A DNA stretch of 64,000 nucleotides from Proteles cristata cristata (taxonomy: Eukaryota > Chordata > Mammalia > Carnivora > Hyaenidae), in NCBI GenBank assembly GCA_017311185.1, contig JAESUZ010000346.1, positions 248,001 to 312,000 on the forward strand. Direction: 5' to 3'. Each line of letters opens with the position of its first letter. Position 1 is the stretch's first letter. The notes beneath the pieces were generated by a model, which worked only from the letters and a program-made list of their open reading frames with translations, ran no database searches and was not told the origin of the DNA. Below, one piece after another: positions 30,501-44,114 of the stretch. The position numbers and the translations under genes are program-made.

Positions 30501-32684
30501 GGGGCCGTCCTTGGCAGTGGAAATGGGCCGTATACATTATACATGGAAATAATTGAGGCTGCTGCGATGGGCCAGAAGTTGTTGCGATGGCCTAGATGAT
30601 GGGTTGATTTGCTGGGGCCATAGTGGGCTGATCGAGGGCACCGAGGCAGGACTCAAGAAGGGAGGGGAGGTTGAAACCAGGCGTCCGACTTCTGCATCTC
30701 CTGTCAGCAGGGACGTGTGCTTTTCCTTCTGGCCAAGGCTTGCTGGCCTTTGGCAAAGGACCTACATACTCAGAATTGCAGATCATGGAAGTAAAAGAAG
30801 GATGAAAAGGGTCCAATCAATGAGTGATGATTTTGGTCCCAGTGAGTCTGAGAATGTCAGGTACAAGGTGAGAAAGGCTGAGAGCCCAGCCCCCCCATTG
30901 CACGGCTGGGGAAGTAGAGGCCCTTGGACAGGGACACCTGCTCGAGGCCACCCGGCTTATTGAGGGCAGCGCTGGGGCCAGGGTGCTGGGTTCCCAGTTG
31001 TGGTCTCAGGTTTCTACCCCACGTGATCTCTTTGCTTTGTCATGGACCAGCTCTTGCCTGACTTTTCTTAAGCGGGGCACAGGGCTCTGGATTCAAAACA
31101 GGTGGCAGTGGGAAGCCTCCAAGACTGTACGGTTTCAGGGGTGCACGTGGATAAAGCAAAATCTCTGGCATCGGGGAAAGACACTAATTCGACAGGTTGT
31201 CACCCCTTTTTATTTCTTCTTGGGCAACCGTTCAGCTGGTATTTCAACACGCCTCACGTTAGAGTATGTCATTTATCCGTCAGGCCCTCACTAAATGCCA
31301 TCAGTCGAACGGAACGGAGTGGATGAGCTGTGTGCTCAGGCCAATTCTCCCTCCAGTTCCTCATTTTCTCCCTGGAGACACCTGACTTGACAGCTCCTCT
31401 CTGCCAGCCAGTCCTGCACCACCGCTGGTCACCCAGAGATCAATGCCACGTTGTCTGCCCTCGGCGACCACCGTGGTAATGCTCTCCTGTAAATAACATG
31501 AACGGGACCACAGCCACACTTTCTAGAGTGGTGCTACTCAGCATGCCTGTCCAGAGCTCGCATCAGAGCGTAACCAGCACACCGGTCATGCCGCTGACAA
31601 AGTCTCACTGTGAGCAAGAGAAGTCTGCTTAGCAAACTAGCTCATTTATCTTCTAACACAAGACTCTGTCACCTCACGGACCGAATGCTAATTGTGGGCT
31701 GCTGGGCTGTGGACCACATGCCCAGGAGCCTTGTTCTAGAAGTTCTAGAACACGTTCTGTGCATCAGGTACACACTAACCACTGTGTGTATACATGTAGT
31801 GCATATGCGTGCCTGTATACACATAGAGATATATATGTGTGTGTATTAATTTCATTCTTTAAGTTATGCCATAAAATTACCTTTTTCTCCCTTTCGGTGT
31901 ATAGTTCTATGAATTTGAACATTTGTATAAGCGTGTGTAAATCCCGCCCTAATCAAGATACAGAACAGATGCAGCACCCCAATAAATCCCCTCCTCTGAG
32001 GTCTTTGCAGGTGACTTCACCCCATCTGGACCCCCGGTAACCACTGGAAGGCAGACGTAAGAGGGGAGCCAACTCGGACCCCTCAGAGGAGTCACTGTCC
32101 CAGGGGAAGAAGGGACAATAGACTCCCTTTCCTTTAGGGCAGGACCCCAAAACTCTGCTCACATCGAACCACAAAGGGTCTGGGATATAGGACCCTTGTC
32201 CTGGATGGCCACTGCTCCAGTCTCTCCTGCAAAATAGGAGGGGCTGACTACTATAGTCTCTGCCAAACCATGAAGTTCAAAAATGTCTTGTTTATTTTTT
32301 TTTAGGCAAATGAAATGGGGTGCTTCCTCCAGCACACCCTGACCCTGCTGTCCCCAGCAACGTGGGGAGACAGACCCCTGGAGTTTTGTGTTGTTTTCTC
32401 ACTGCTCAGTGCCGCTGACCTGGCCGGCTCTTCGCTGTCTGGGGGACACTGTGGCTTTGCGGCTCCCAGGAGAAGACAGAAGGTACTCCTTCCTGAAAAG
32501 CCTCTGCCGTGTGAAGGCCATGACCTTCAGAGAATGGCCTGTTTGGCATCTCCTCAGCCACCCTCATGCAGGGCCATTGCTTTAGGGCCCTACGTGGCAT
32601 TTTTGAGGAATACTCCAAACGCCAGGGGTCTCTGACATAGTCTCAGGAGCCTCAAGGTTAAATATTTAACATTGGTGTGACTTT
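27571..32684. other. SINE-free intergenic stretch, 5.1 kb, no gene recognised
   Basis: No SINE, LTR or convincing exon was seen, which is unusual in a window averaging about one SINE every 1.3 kb. A poly-A run lies at 28,680-28,696. The segment at about 31,890-32,040 may be a degraded L1. The open frames have no recognisable domains. Confidence 0.45.
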
Positions 32685-32980
32685 GGGGCACCTGGGTGGC
32701 TTAGTCAGTTAAGCGTCCGACTTCGGCTCAGGTCATAATCTCATAGCTCGTGAGTTTGTGCCCTGAGTTGGGCTCTGTGCTGACAGCCCAGAGCCTGGAG
32801 CCTGCTTGGGATTCTATCTCCCTCTCTCTCTGCCCCTCCCCCACTTGCGTTCTGTCTCTGTCTCTCTCTTTCACAAATATATATAAACATTAGAAAAAGA
32901 AATACAAAAAAACATTAAAAAATAAATATAAAAATCATTAAAAATATAAATATAAAAAACATGAAAATAAACATAAAAAG
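32685..32980 (+). mobile_element. Carnivore SINE with long A/T-rich tail
   Basis: Head GGGGCACCTGGGTGGCTTAG. The body ends near 32,880 and is followed by about 100 bp of AAATATAAA-type tail. Confidence 0.92.
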
Positions 32981-33002
32981 TTTAAGATCACTATGAATTT
33001 TT

Positions 33003-33221
33003 GGGGCGCCTCGGTGGCTTAGTCAGTTGGGCGTCCGACTTTCGTTTAGGTCATGATCTCGCGGTTCGTGGGTTCGAGCCCCGCGTCGGACTCTGTGCTG
33101 ACTGCCAGCTCAGAGCCTGGAGCCTGTTTCAGTCTGTGACTCCCTTTCTCTCTGACCCTCCCCTGCTCACGCTGTCTCTCTCTCTCTCTCCTAGAAATAA
33201 ATAAAACATTAAAAAAAAAAA
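33003..33221 (+). mobile_element. Carnivore SINE (GGCTTAG subfamily)
   Basis: Perfect 18-bp TSD AGATCACTATGAATTTTT at 32,985-33,002 and 33,222-33,239. Confidence 0.97.
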
Positions 33222-33295
33222 AGATCACTATGAATTTTTAAGTTCACACTAATAATGATCTTTAAATATATACAGAAACATAAAATGGTCTTTAT

Positions 33296-33395
33296 TTTTA
33301 AATTTTTATTTAAACTTTTTTGAATGTTTTTTTATTGTTGAGAGAGAGAGAAAAAACACGAGCACGGGAGGGGCAGAAAGAGAAGGAGACACAAA
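33296..33395 (-). mobile_element. Truncated carnivore SINE
   Basis: Only the poly-T side and GA-rich body (GGGAGGGGCAGAAAGAGAAGG) are present. The tRNA-derived head is missing. Confidence 0.75.
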
Positions 33396-33599
33396 TGAAC
33401 AGTTTATCTGAGAAGCCAGCAAAGGTGAGGGGCGTTTCACGTGCAGCAGGAGGTGGGAGGAGTTTGCAAGTTCAGACAGGACTCAGCTGCAGCCAGCCCG
33501 CCCTCATTAATCATGTCCCTTGAGAAAGGCCAGAAGAAGTAGGCCTTAGAGGTCATCGATGTCAACAGTGGCCGCCATTCTTAAGCTCCCTGTTTGCCA

Positions 33600-33780
33600 C
33601 GTGTGTCAATGCCTATTATCTCGAGTAATCACCACAGTCCTGCAAAGTAGGTGTTATCGTCCTTTTATCATAGATGAGAAAACTGAGTCCAAAGAGGTTT
33701 AGTAACTGGCCCAAGGTCACACAGTGGACAGGTGGTAGAGCTGAGGCTCAGTTCCAAACCCAGTGAGCTTCCTGCTCTAC
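33600..33780 (+). repeat. MIR element
   Basis: GATGAGAAAACTGAG, AGGTTTAGTAACTGGCCCAA and GGTCACACAGTGG are the MIR core. Confidence 0.85.
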
Positions 33781-36700
33781 TGTGTTGCCTTCTGCATCCA
33801 TAACAGAGACAGAAAACACATGGAGTGTAGAAAACTGGAGCAGCCCACACGCATACGTAACAGGGAGACCCAGACTAGAGAGGGGAGGAGCGTGAAGGTG
33901 ATCCGAGATCATTCCAGGAGGAAAGCACAAAGTGAACTTTGAAGGGCAAGGTGAATTGCTATTAGTGGAGCAAAGGGAAAAGCATTCATGGCGGGGGAAG
34001 AGCATAACCAAGCGTATGGAGGGAGTGATGAGCACAAAGAGACAAGCAGAGGCCACAATCCTGGTGAGAGCAGGTCAGCTGGGAGGGAACTGCAATAAAA
34101 AAATATGGGGCCCATGACAGTGGACTGGTGTCCGGGGAACTCAGGCATCAGCTCAAGTTCTTAACAGAAGAGCGAAGGGACGGAAGTGGTGATTAAGGAA
34201 GGTTAAAATCCGAGGTGGACACACCGGACCCCCGCAGACGGGACTCTGAGGAGTGCACATGCTACAGTTGTATACATCAGGTATTCATAACAAGCAACTC
34301 TCAAACCCCATCACTGTGTGTTGCCTCTGGCATCAGGTATATTTTTAAAAGGGTTGTCACTCAACTTGTAGCTAACACATAAAGTAGGTGTTTTCTCATG
34401 TTTTCTGACTTAATAAGGCTAAATGACACTTATATTGCTTTTCTGGAAAACTACCGCCCCACCTTCACCCCGCCGTAAAAGCGACAAGTGTGTATGTGGC
34501 CACACAGCTGTGAGAGGCGCCCTGTTGCTTTGACAATGGACATGGCGAGCACCTGTAGCTAGTGGCCGGCCACCAACCCCGCTGGCCTGAACCCCCACCA
34601 GGTGCTGAAAAGGAGGGTTTGGTCTGAGAAGCCTCTGGGCACTGATGCCCAGAAACGGCCCCCTGGGCACGTGGCTCTCCTTAGACCCGCAGTGGAAGGG
34701 CTCCTCTTCCAAGACAAGAAGAGAGCCTGGAAGCTGGCTTTCATTTGGTTTTTATCAAACTGTCAAATCAAAGTTCAACAAGCGTAAGTTAGCCTCCCCC
34801 AGGGCTCTGGAAACGAGCAGGCTGGAGAGAGGTGAAAGCAGTGGCTGAGCCAGTGAGGGGCCATCTGAGGTGCCTGTGTGGGTGATAGTCCTGGGCCATG
34901 GCTAGTTCATGTCCACCATGTATGAGGCTCTGTGCTAGGCAGAGGGTGGATGCAAAGGTCAGTGAGGTCAAGCGTGCTCTTGAGCAGAGAAGCCACAGTT
35001 TGAGCCCTTAGTTGTCACCTCCTCAGTGACCCCTTCTTTGACACATACACATCTGTCCCCTTCAGGAATAGGTGCCTTATTTGGGGGCCCCACAGAATCA
35101 TGTGTTATATTGATCACGTGGTTCACCATACCGAATTGTCATTTGCTAACTTACCCGTCTCTCAGGCTCTCTCCAGTGCTGGAGTGCCATCGCCTGGGTT
35201 GATGTTTTAAAAAATTGATTGACAAGGAATGGAGTCAGGGAATTTAAATCCAGTGGAGGGCGTGAATGAATCATGTTGAGTTATCTTAAGATCACTTGCT
35301 TTCTTAAGAGAAGTGATTTAGGACCTATCCTCCAGAAACTCAGAAAGAAGCCATCTAATGCGTGTCTTGCGGGGAGATTGTGGATTTCTGGGAAACCACA
35401 GCCACCGACAGGCTAATGGAGGCCCAGCCACCTGGGATAGGCTGGATGGTGGAGCAGAGCTACTGGAAGGAAACACCAATCACCTTTGACCCTCTCTCTC
35501 CTGGGGAGGAGAATGCAGTCACATGCCTGTTAAGAGAAGGGAGTGGCTTAGGGCGCCATGAGCACAGCCTTGGGAATGTTGGCCCTCACTCTTCTGGTCT
35601 ACTGATGTAATGGCGCCATGCCGTAAACGTCCATGCTTGACCAACGTGACAGCAACTAGTTGAAAGGGAAAGAGAACAGAAGATGATCTGGGACCCAGTT
35701 GGTAGGCTTTTGTGGATTGTCACATGAAGAATCTTTTGTCTGTCCTCCATGTGATCTCGGGTCTTCCTTGACCTCTCTGTTCTTTCACCTAGCTCTGGAA
35801 AAAATATGTTTTAGGCCTTGGGGCAATAATAGACTAATTGTATAGGTGATGAAAATGCATTGCCACATTCCTTTCTCCAGTGTTAAGTTCTCTCCAATTA
35901 TGTGGCCATAATGAGTTGACACAAGACACAGAGTGGTCATATACTCATACCAGACAGTCACGGTTTCTTAGCAACAAACTAGAAACTGTTAAGTTGGCCT
36001 CGTTTGTGTTTGAGCTCCTGCGTGTTGGTAGCTGTAGTCACTGCTGAGCGTAGATGGACATTTTGTGCATGCGTTGATTTCTTCTCTGGGCTCCATTGCA
36101 ACCTCGTTACTGAATAAAGAGTTTGAAAGGTTACAGTATTCCTGAAATTGTTTCATGGGTTTGGAGCTAATCCAAAGAGAAGCTAATCTTGTCTGCTTAT
36201 GCTTACCATCGAATGCATGCTGTGCCTTGAGTAATAACGATGTGCCTGGAGTAGCATGGATTGCTTATTCTTAAGATCTGCCTTAGTTTCCAAATCCATG
36301 AATCCCTTCTCTGTCCTGTTGTTCGAATGATCTTTGAGGACCTACTTCATTTCTATTTTACCTCCCGCTGTAGAGGTTTGGAGTGATGTTCCAGGTCGGT
36401 AGGCTAGGATTAGGACTCAGACCCAGATCTGCCCACTGTGCTGTCCCTGTGGGCAGGTTTCTGGTTTGAAACGTGAACCCCTAAATACATTGCGACGCAT
36501 CAAATATGGTGGCCAGAATGTTCTTAGGGGTCTGTGATGCATGTTTTCACTCCCTTGCAGGCCAGCATCAAATGGCCATTGTTCTGGCAGACCCTACGTC
36601 TGGGTCAAGATGTGGGAGGGAGTAAAGGCTCTAAACTCTACAGGGCACACTACATGCCATTCACTGGTATTCTATATGCATTGCTGAATGAATGCATAAA

Positions 36701-37885
36701 TGAATGAATGAATGAATGAGTGATTCTAATTTTTTCACAGCCATGGTTTACACTTGTCATGCAAATGGAAGCAGAACATAATAGTTTCCACGACCCAGTA
36801 CTTGGGAGATTACTTTGATATAAACAACAGTACTTTTGCACTGTTACCAGAGAATTGTAGGTTCTTGTTCTTTGAATTATTGTTCTTAATAATGATCAGG
36901 GTGACACAGGGAGAGAAATGGAGCTGCCCCCCGCCCCCTTAGGAAACAGCGAGCTGGCATGAGTCAGGAATGAGCCTTGGTGAATATTGTTGCAAACAGG
37001 TGGGAACGGACTGCCTCGCTCTGTCTGCCAAGACAAACGCTCTCGTGGTGCACAGCGTTAGAGATCTGTGCACGGTCTTGCTGAGAAATTGTAGAGAAGC
37101 ACTTGATATCAGCTGAGTCCATTTCGTCCTGAATCCATTCTGACATAGGCTCACTTCTGAGATGCTGTGAGTCTTTTGGGCCAGAGCAGCTATTTATAGC
37201 TGTGTCTCCAAATAGAAATTAACAAGCTCAGCTTCATCTCCCCATCCACCCCAAACCCTCTGCAAGCACCTCACTGTGCATCCTGAATCTCCGATTTGTA
37301 CCCGAATGGGGAGATCTAGAGAGACCCTTGTGCTAGTGGACCATTATTTACTCTCTCATTTGTGTCCATTCATTAAGCGTTTCTCTCTTCTAATAGATAC
37401 TCATCAATTTTTTTTTGCCAAGTGCCAGACACACCGGCGGACGCAAAAATGAATGTCATTCTTCATGGTGAAGGAAGAAGCCCCACTCACGGGACACAGT
37501 ACCTTTGTCTGGGGGAGGGGCAGGTTTTACTTAAGGTTTATTGGCAGAGGAGGGGCCTTTACAAATCAGCAAAGTCAACAACTGAACATTGAATATTGGA
37601 CATCACTGTCTTTAAAAGTCTTTCCGCAATCCACACCTTGCGTTTTGACTATGCCTTCTCTCCTCTTTCTCTCAGAGGGGGAGACTTTCATTCCTGCTCC
37701 CCAAATAATTTAGGGAATACCTTTGATGGCCAAAGACTCATTGATGCAGTCTCCATGAACAGCATGCACCTACCCTGGGTTTACTCCCTCTCCTCCCTGT
37801 CTTTTTAAGGGGAAGGAGTGAGTGGTATAAAGATTTGATTCACCCAGGGATATAAGTTACACCACACACTCCCTGCCTTTATCTT
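33781..37885. other. SINE-free intergenic stretch, 4.1 kb, no gene recognised
   Basis: No SINE or convincing exon was seen. A (TGAA)n run lies at about 36,690-36,720. The segment at 37,490-37,540 (GGGGCAGGTTTTACTTAAGG) resembles part of the MER21-like repeat at 39.7 kb. Confidence 0.45.
36688..36722. repeat. (TGAA)n simple repeat
   Basis: A short tandem run of about eight TGAA units. Confidence 0.9.
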
Positions 37886-37903
37886 AGAAATAACTCTTGA
37901 GTG

Positions 37904-38120
37904 GGGTGCCAGGGGGGCTCAGTCCCTTATGCGTCCAACCTTGGCCCAAGTCATGATCTCATGGTCCGTGAGTTCGAGCCCTGTGTCAGGCTCTGTGCTG
38001 ACACCTCAGAGCCTGGAGCCTGCTTCAAATTCTGTGTCTCCCTCTCTCTCTGCCCCTTTCCTGCTCATGTGTACATGCTCTCTCTCTCAAAAATAAATAA
38101 CATTTAAAAAATTAAAAAAA
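37904..38120 (+). mobile_element. Carnivore SINE
   Basis: Perfect 18-bp TSD AGAAATAACTCTTGAGTG at 37,886-37,903 and 38,121-38,138. Confidence 0.96.
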
Positions 38121-38588
38121 AGAAATAACTCTTGAGTGACTATAATCAGTTTTGGTTTTAAAGCAGGTGGTCATGGTCATTAGATGAAGCCTGTACTTAG
38201 CGGTTCACATATCTTGTTTCTCCTCTTAGATTGTAAGCTCGCCCAGGCACGGGCTTCACCCCCTTCCTTCTCTTATAGCTCCAAACATGGTGTTAGACAA
38301 GTATAGTGTTGCTTTCTATGTGTCCTTGTTAGATCAAACACATTTTCCGTGTTGGGTTTGAATAAAGGAATCACTTCCTTTATGCAGCAGAGTTGATCAT
38401 GCAGGAGAGGCACCCAAACCAGCTTTCCATTCTGTCGTTGAAGGAATCAAAAGATAGACCCGAGGTAGAAACACAGCCCAGTAACAAACCTGTCCTGTGG
38501 CCAGCTTTTTGCCAACAGGGAGCCACAAGGCTGGAAGCAAACTGGCTGGTACTGCTTCCCTGAGTAGCTTTGAGATCCAAATCACAGA

Positions 38589-38826
38589 GGCGCCTGGGTG
38601 GCTCAGTTGGTTAAGCGTCTGACTTCGGCTTGGGTCGTGATCTCATGGTTTGTGGGTTTGAGCCCCGTGTCGGGCTCTGTGCTGACTGCCAGCTCAGAGC
38701 CTGGAGCCTGTTTTGGAGTCTGTGACTCCCTCTCTCTCTGCCCCTCCCCTGTTCACGCTGTCTCTCTCTCTCTCTCAGAAATAAAAACAACAACAACAAC
38801 AAATTAAAAAAAATTAAAAAACAAAA
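38589..38826 (+). mobile_element. Carnivore SINE
   Basis: Head AGGCGCCTGGGTGGCTCAG, with an (AAC)n-interrupted tail. The flanking ATCCAAATCACA and ATCCAAATTACA form an imperfect TSD. Confidence 0.94.
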
Positions 38827-39167
38827 AGAAATCCAAATTACAAGACAAACCAAAATATCATGCCAGCCAGCAAACACAGAACCCTAGCCTCAGAAACTGA
38901 TGAAGGAGGGAAGCTTGACTTCACACACGGCTCTGGTGGCTATCGGATTTTGCTTACCAAACACAAGTTCAGAGATTAAAGTTGCTAGAAGAATTTTAAG
39001 AAGGTGACGGGAGAGCATCAAAAGCTCGAGTGTGGGGCCCTTCTGAGGGCCAGGTCCTCCCTGTGAGGCTGTCCAGGCTGCCAGCCCATGAAGCTGGCCC
39101 TGCTGGGCACAGAGGAAGTACTCAATATGTATTTGGTGGATGAATGAATGAATGTTGTGTCTTTTTA

Positions 39168-39289
39168 AAATTTATTTTCATGTTTATTTTTGAGAGAGAG
39201 ACAGAGACAGAGGATGAGCAGGGGAGGGGCAGAGAGAGAGGGAGACACAGAATCCGAAGCAGGCTCCAGGCTCCTCGGACGCCCAACCC
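39168..39289 (-). mobile_element. Internally deleted carnivore SINE
   Basis: The poly-T side and GA body are present, then it jumps to CTCGGACGCCCAACCCC, so the middle is missing. The flanks TGAATGTTGTGTCTT and TGAATGTTTTGTCTT form a TSD, so the element arrived in this form or was deleted internally later. Confidence 0.75.
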
Positions 39290-39524
39290 CTGAATGTTTT
39301 GTCTTAAAAACAGGACACATTAACCGAAGCTCAATTATTGAGATTATTCTAGGACCCAGTTACAGTGGTGGGGGCGAAGGGCTTCCCTCACACATCCACC
39401 AAGCAATTCTCCCCAGCTGGCTGTCCTACAATTCAACTCAATTCCGACACTGTCTACCTGGAGGCAGCATCAGATCCTACAGGGGAAGGGCTCAGTCCCA
39501 CAAGACAGTTCTCCACTTCAGATG

Positions 39525-40200
39525 CCAGTGACAAGTCCAGGGTGTCACTGTGCTTCTGACCAACCAGCTATAAATCAGAGGTTCCCATGAGCCCCTTTTC
39601 GGGTTTGATTAATTTGCTAGCATTTCACAGAACTCAGGAAAATAGCTTACTTCTGTTTGGGGGTTTACTGCAAAGGCATGTGATAAAGGACGCAGATGAA
39701 TGGCTAAGGGGAAGAGATGAGTAGAGCAAGGTGTATGGGAAGGGGCAGGTTTTATCTAAGGTTCAATGGCAGATGAATAGAGAAAGGTGTAAGGAAAGGG
39801 GCCCAGGGCTTACACACTCTGTCTGAGTGTGCCAGTCTCCTCACAACCCCCCCGCCCCACCTGTTGGGCAACCAGGAAGCTCCCCAAACCTCCTGATTAT
39901 GGGATCTTATGGAAGCTTTCTTACCTAGGCATGATCAATTGTTAACTCCATTTCTATCCTTCTCCCCTTTCGCCAGAGGATGAGGGGTGGGGCCTAAAAT
40001 TCCAAGCTTCTAACCGTGGCTTGGTCTTTCTCGCAATCAGCTCCCATCCAGGAGCCATCCAAGAGCCCACGCAGAGCCACCTCAATAGAACGGCTCTTAG
40101 TGCTATTATCACTTAGGAATTTACAAGGGTTTTAGGAGCTCTGTGCGAGGAGCCAGGGGCAGGGAGACCAATGCATACAATCTCTAATAACTCACAATTG
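39525..40200. repeat. Ancient LTR-like repeat (MER21-like), copy 2
   Basis: It shares AAATCAGAGGTTCCCATGA, GATTAATTTGCTAG and GATGAGGGGTGGGGCCTAAA with the copy at 12.8-13.4 kb. It ends near GGGTTTTAGGAGCTCTGTG. Confidence 0.6.
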
Positions 40201-43200
40201 TCTTTTAATGGCAGACCGGAATAGAAATATTAGTCTCTCTGATAATTTTTAAAAAGAACTTCTGAGCCAAGAGTTTTAATCTCTTTTTCTTTTATGACAT
40301 TTGTTAATCAGCTGCGATACTGAGCAGATTTGTTTAATCAATTCTGTTCTTTGCTAGAGAGAAGAGGTCCTCAAGAGAGAGGAGGGCAGGAATTGATGAG
40401 ACATGAAAAATTCACAGTTGGGGGAAGCAAGTCCCTGCAAAGAAAGATGAATTTTCGTGGCGTCTAGGATTTGATATATTAGCAACTACTGTGCTATAAT
40501 ACTGCAGCCTCGTCTCGCCTGATTCTCACATCGCTGTGAACAAATTTGTTGTGGCAAAACTACTTCAAAACTTTGGGGGGGCTGGTGAGCTGTACCTGCA
40601 TTCCCTGGGCATTCTTGTGTATTCATGTATTGATGCCAAGGTCAATAAATGCCTTTGAGAGAGTCTGGAAGGCAGTTTTCCCAAAGGGAATAGGTGGGAA
40701 AGAAACCCGAAGGCAGATGCCCAGACCCGATTTCATTTTTGCCTCACTCCTAAATGAAGCTCATTGTTGATAAAGGGATTCAAGAGAATCAAATTTCTAT
40801 CACATGTATGTACTCATTCAACCCCTATTTGTTGAGCGCCTACTGTGTGCCAGGCATTGTGTTAGGTCCTGGGGCTTTGAAGTGCAATTCAGCTAAATCC
40901 TCACCCTGGGGAAGCCCTCAGTTTATCTTGAAATGCACACGTGGTGATTGGGGTAGGGATCAGGGTGGGCGTGGGGCCCTCCAGTTTCCTGGTGGTGAAA
41001 TGACCATGCACATCCTGAGCCCTTAGATACTGAAGGAAGTCATTTTGCCCTGAAGAGGGTGGTAAGCTAGGAGTCGTCATGGCAACAGATTAACTGGGTG
41101 TGAGCGCCCCAGCTGTGAGTACCGGCTCCTCCTCTGCCCGGGTCCCTGCTTAGGGTAGTATCGTCTTCCTGCATGTGGAATATGGCTGGGGAAGAATGAG
41201 CAGATGGAAGGGGGCTGCTGGGAACGGAGAAGAAGGTAGAGACACTACAGCTTGAGAGACAATGATAAGCTAAAACGCAGGACACTCATTGTGTGCCTGG
41301 CCCTGGGCGGTATACTGCGGCCTCATTTCAGCTGGTTCTCATGGTACCGCTGCGTCCTTCCCCCATCGCGGAGGCAAGGAGGCAGGCTCAGAGGAGCGGA
41401 GCTTAATGCAGCTTCTGGGTTTGTCTGATTCTCACCCCTGTGGTCTCAACGCCAGGCGGCAGTGGTTCCCAATCACACCTGCGGGTGTGGCTGAAATGCA
41501 GATTCCTGGGCGGAGCCCCAGACCTGCTGAATCAAATGTGGGGAGGGGTGCGGGGGGGGGGGGAAGTGGGGGGGATGGGGAGTGGGGGTGGGGAACCCAG
41601 AAATCAGAACACAAAGGGATCTTGGAGGTGGCCTGGTCTGCGTGAGGCCTAGAGAGGAAGTGACTTGCCCCGGGTCCCAGGGCTAGTTAGGGTTATAGGA
41701 CCCAGGTCCGCTAGGCCGGCCTAAAGGTGTGGCAGGGGTGTGTGCACAGAGAACTGGAAGAGGAAATGGCGGGCCCAGCCACTGAAAGCGTTGTCCTTTT
41801 GATGACAAGGCGCCATCTGACTGGTGCTCCAATCAAGACAAAGAAAAGAGAAAGAGAGAAGCGCTAACTGGTGCTTATTCTATTCTCTTTCCAGCATCTC
41901 TGCCTGTGAGGCCAACCCACTTCCTAGCCCGGTCACCCGGGTAACCGTCACTCCCACCTTGACAGTCAAGTGCATACACAGCTTTTTGCACCCACATCCA
42001 GGGCCACAGGACCCAGCCCTATAATCAGCCTCCCGCTGCCTCTACAGACGGCCTGCCGCGTCAGCCCCCCGCTCTTGGGGCCCGTCACCCCATCGCAGCT
42101 TGGGAGACACCCTCCCCACGCTCACACGCCGAATTCTGCTTTCCTCGCCCACTGCCTCCCAGGAGACAAATGTGCAATCTGCTCTTCGCGTGTATCATCA
42201 CCTCTGGAGGGAGGAATCTGCCCTCAAGTTGGGATACAACCCAACGCACACGGCCCCCACGGGAGGAAAACCACCCCCACCCAGAGGAAGGGGGGCAGTG
42301 GCAGCGAGCGCCGTTCCTCTTTCCCTCCAGAGACAGCTGAGGGGGCAGCTGGAATTCAGGAGCAGTTTGCAAAGTGATGACCAGGAGAGGTGCGACGGTG
42401 GCTAGGGAGGATGCGGGGAGCTGGGTGCCCGGATCCTGCTGCTCATGAGCAGCTCTCTTCCTGCCAGGCTCTCTGCCTGGGACATCAGAGCCCCTCTGTC
42501 ACCGCAGACACTTGGAGTCTGACCCCGTGGGTGATGAGTTTGGGTGTTCTTCCTCAAAGACGCCATCAGAACAGTTTCATGAGGCCTGGCTGCTGGGGCC
42601 TTGGGTTCCTGTTAGGACCTCAAAGGGATGAGTTCCATCTAGATCCTGGGCTCAGAGGCCATCCCAAGTGCCCTGCCTGTCAGGCTGAACTTCTCTGAGC
42701 TCCTTCCTCAATTGCTGGAGCTGATCAGAGCTTCCCACCAGCTCTATCCTGGCCTCTGTGTCAGGCACTACCCCCTCACTCATTGGCTCCCTCGGCCCTC
42801 CTGTCCCACCTGTCTCCGAGGCTCTGAGCCACTTGCTGAGCCCTAGGGACCAGGGATTGCTGTCCTGATTACCCTCTTTCTCGGCAGCCCGAGGCCACCC
42901 CCTTCAGTCTCCTGACCCATTTGAAGCCTTCCTCCTGAGGGCTTGGGATCTGGCCCCTCCAGAGGCTGCTGAAAGAGCTCGGTGAGACTGTTAAAGTGCA
43001 AGAGAGTTAACTCCCCAAGAAGCCAACTTTGACCAACAGTAAGCAAAGAGCAAGAAGAAGCCTTACTGCCTCCTTCCTGTGGACAGTTCCCAAAGCCTCT
43101 TTCCCGTGGGCAGTTCCCAAGGCTGGACTTCTGCACAGCCTGTCCGGAGATGTCCTGGATGGGGCCTCTTCCTGGATTGGGAATCGGCCTGGTAGTGCAG

Positions 43201-43500
43201 TGCTGTCTGTGAATTTACCTCCCTCCTGCCCCGCCTCACCTCCCTCCCTCCTACTCTGGCTGCCCTGGGATTATACCTTTCAAGGAAATGTTAGCACTTA
43301 AACATCAGACTTTTCTAGGGATTCTGGGCTAAATTGGCACTAAGATTCAAATAGAGCAGAATTCTAGTTCTATATTATCTAGCCTAATTCCCTCATTGGA
43401 CAGAGGGAGCCAAGGCCCAGAGAAGGTAGATGATTTCACCAAGTTTACAGCTAGTTGGTGGAGATTCATTACTCTGCTATTCATTACATTATGCCTATTC
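40200..43500. other. Intergenic DNA, SINE-free
   Basis: No gene was recognised. An L2-like segment lies at about 40,805-40,900 (TTGTTGAGCGCCTACTGTGTGCCAGGCATTGTG). A G-run lies near 41,551-41,560. A possible MIR remnant lies near 43,370-43,460. Confidence 0.45.
40800..40960 (-). repeat. L2 fragment
   Basis: Starts ATTCAACCCCTATTTGTTGAG and contains TGCCAGGCATTGTGTTAGG, the reverse of an L2 3' end. Confidence 0.7.
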
Positions 43501-43617
43501 ATTGCTTTAACAAATAATAAATAAGCATCTACTACGTAGCAGGCATTATTCTAGGCACTAGGAAGGTGGGGGTGAATAAAATGGACAAATTCTCTGCCTT
43601 TATAGAACACAACATTT

Positions 43618-43827
43618 TTTTTTAATGTTTTATTTATTTCTAGGAGAGAGAGAGAGACAGCGTGAGCAGAGGAGGGTCAGAGAGAGAGGGAGTCACAGAC
43701 TGAAACAGGCTCCAGGCTCTGAGCTGGCAGCCAGCACAGAGCCCAACGTGGGGCTCGAACCCACGAACCGTGAGATCATGACCCAAGCGAAAGGGACGCT
43801 TAACTGACTAAGCCACCCAGGCGCCCC
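43618..43827 (-). mobile_element. Carnivore SINE (GGCTTAG subfamily)
   Basis: Perfect 14-bp TSD AGAACACAACATTT at 43,604-43,617 and 43,828-43,841. Confidence 0.97.
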
Positions 43828-44114
43828 AGAACACAACATTTGAATGGAAGATTGGAGAAGAAAAGAACCGTAAATGAGGTGAAGTTGTAAAACATTCAGA
43901 ATGTTAGACTAATAAGTGCTGCTGGTGGTGATGGTAGGTGTTATTAGATGAACTGTGGCCCCCCCCATTCATATGTTGAAGCCCCCCCCCCAGGACTTCA
44001 CAATGCTACGGTATTTGGAGATAGGGCCATTAGAAGTGATTAAGTTAAATGAGGCCATTGGAGAGGGCCCTAATCCAACATGATTGGTATCCTTATAAAA
44101 AAAAAGAAAATTTA

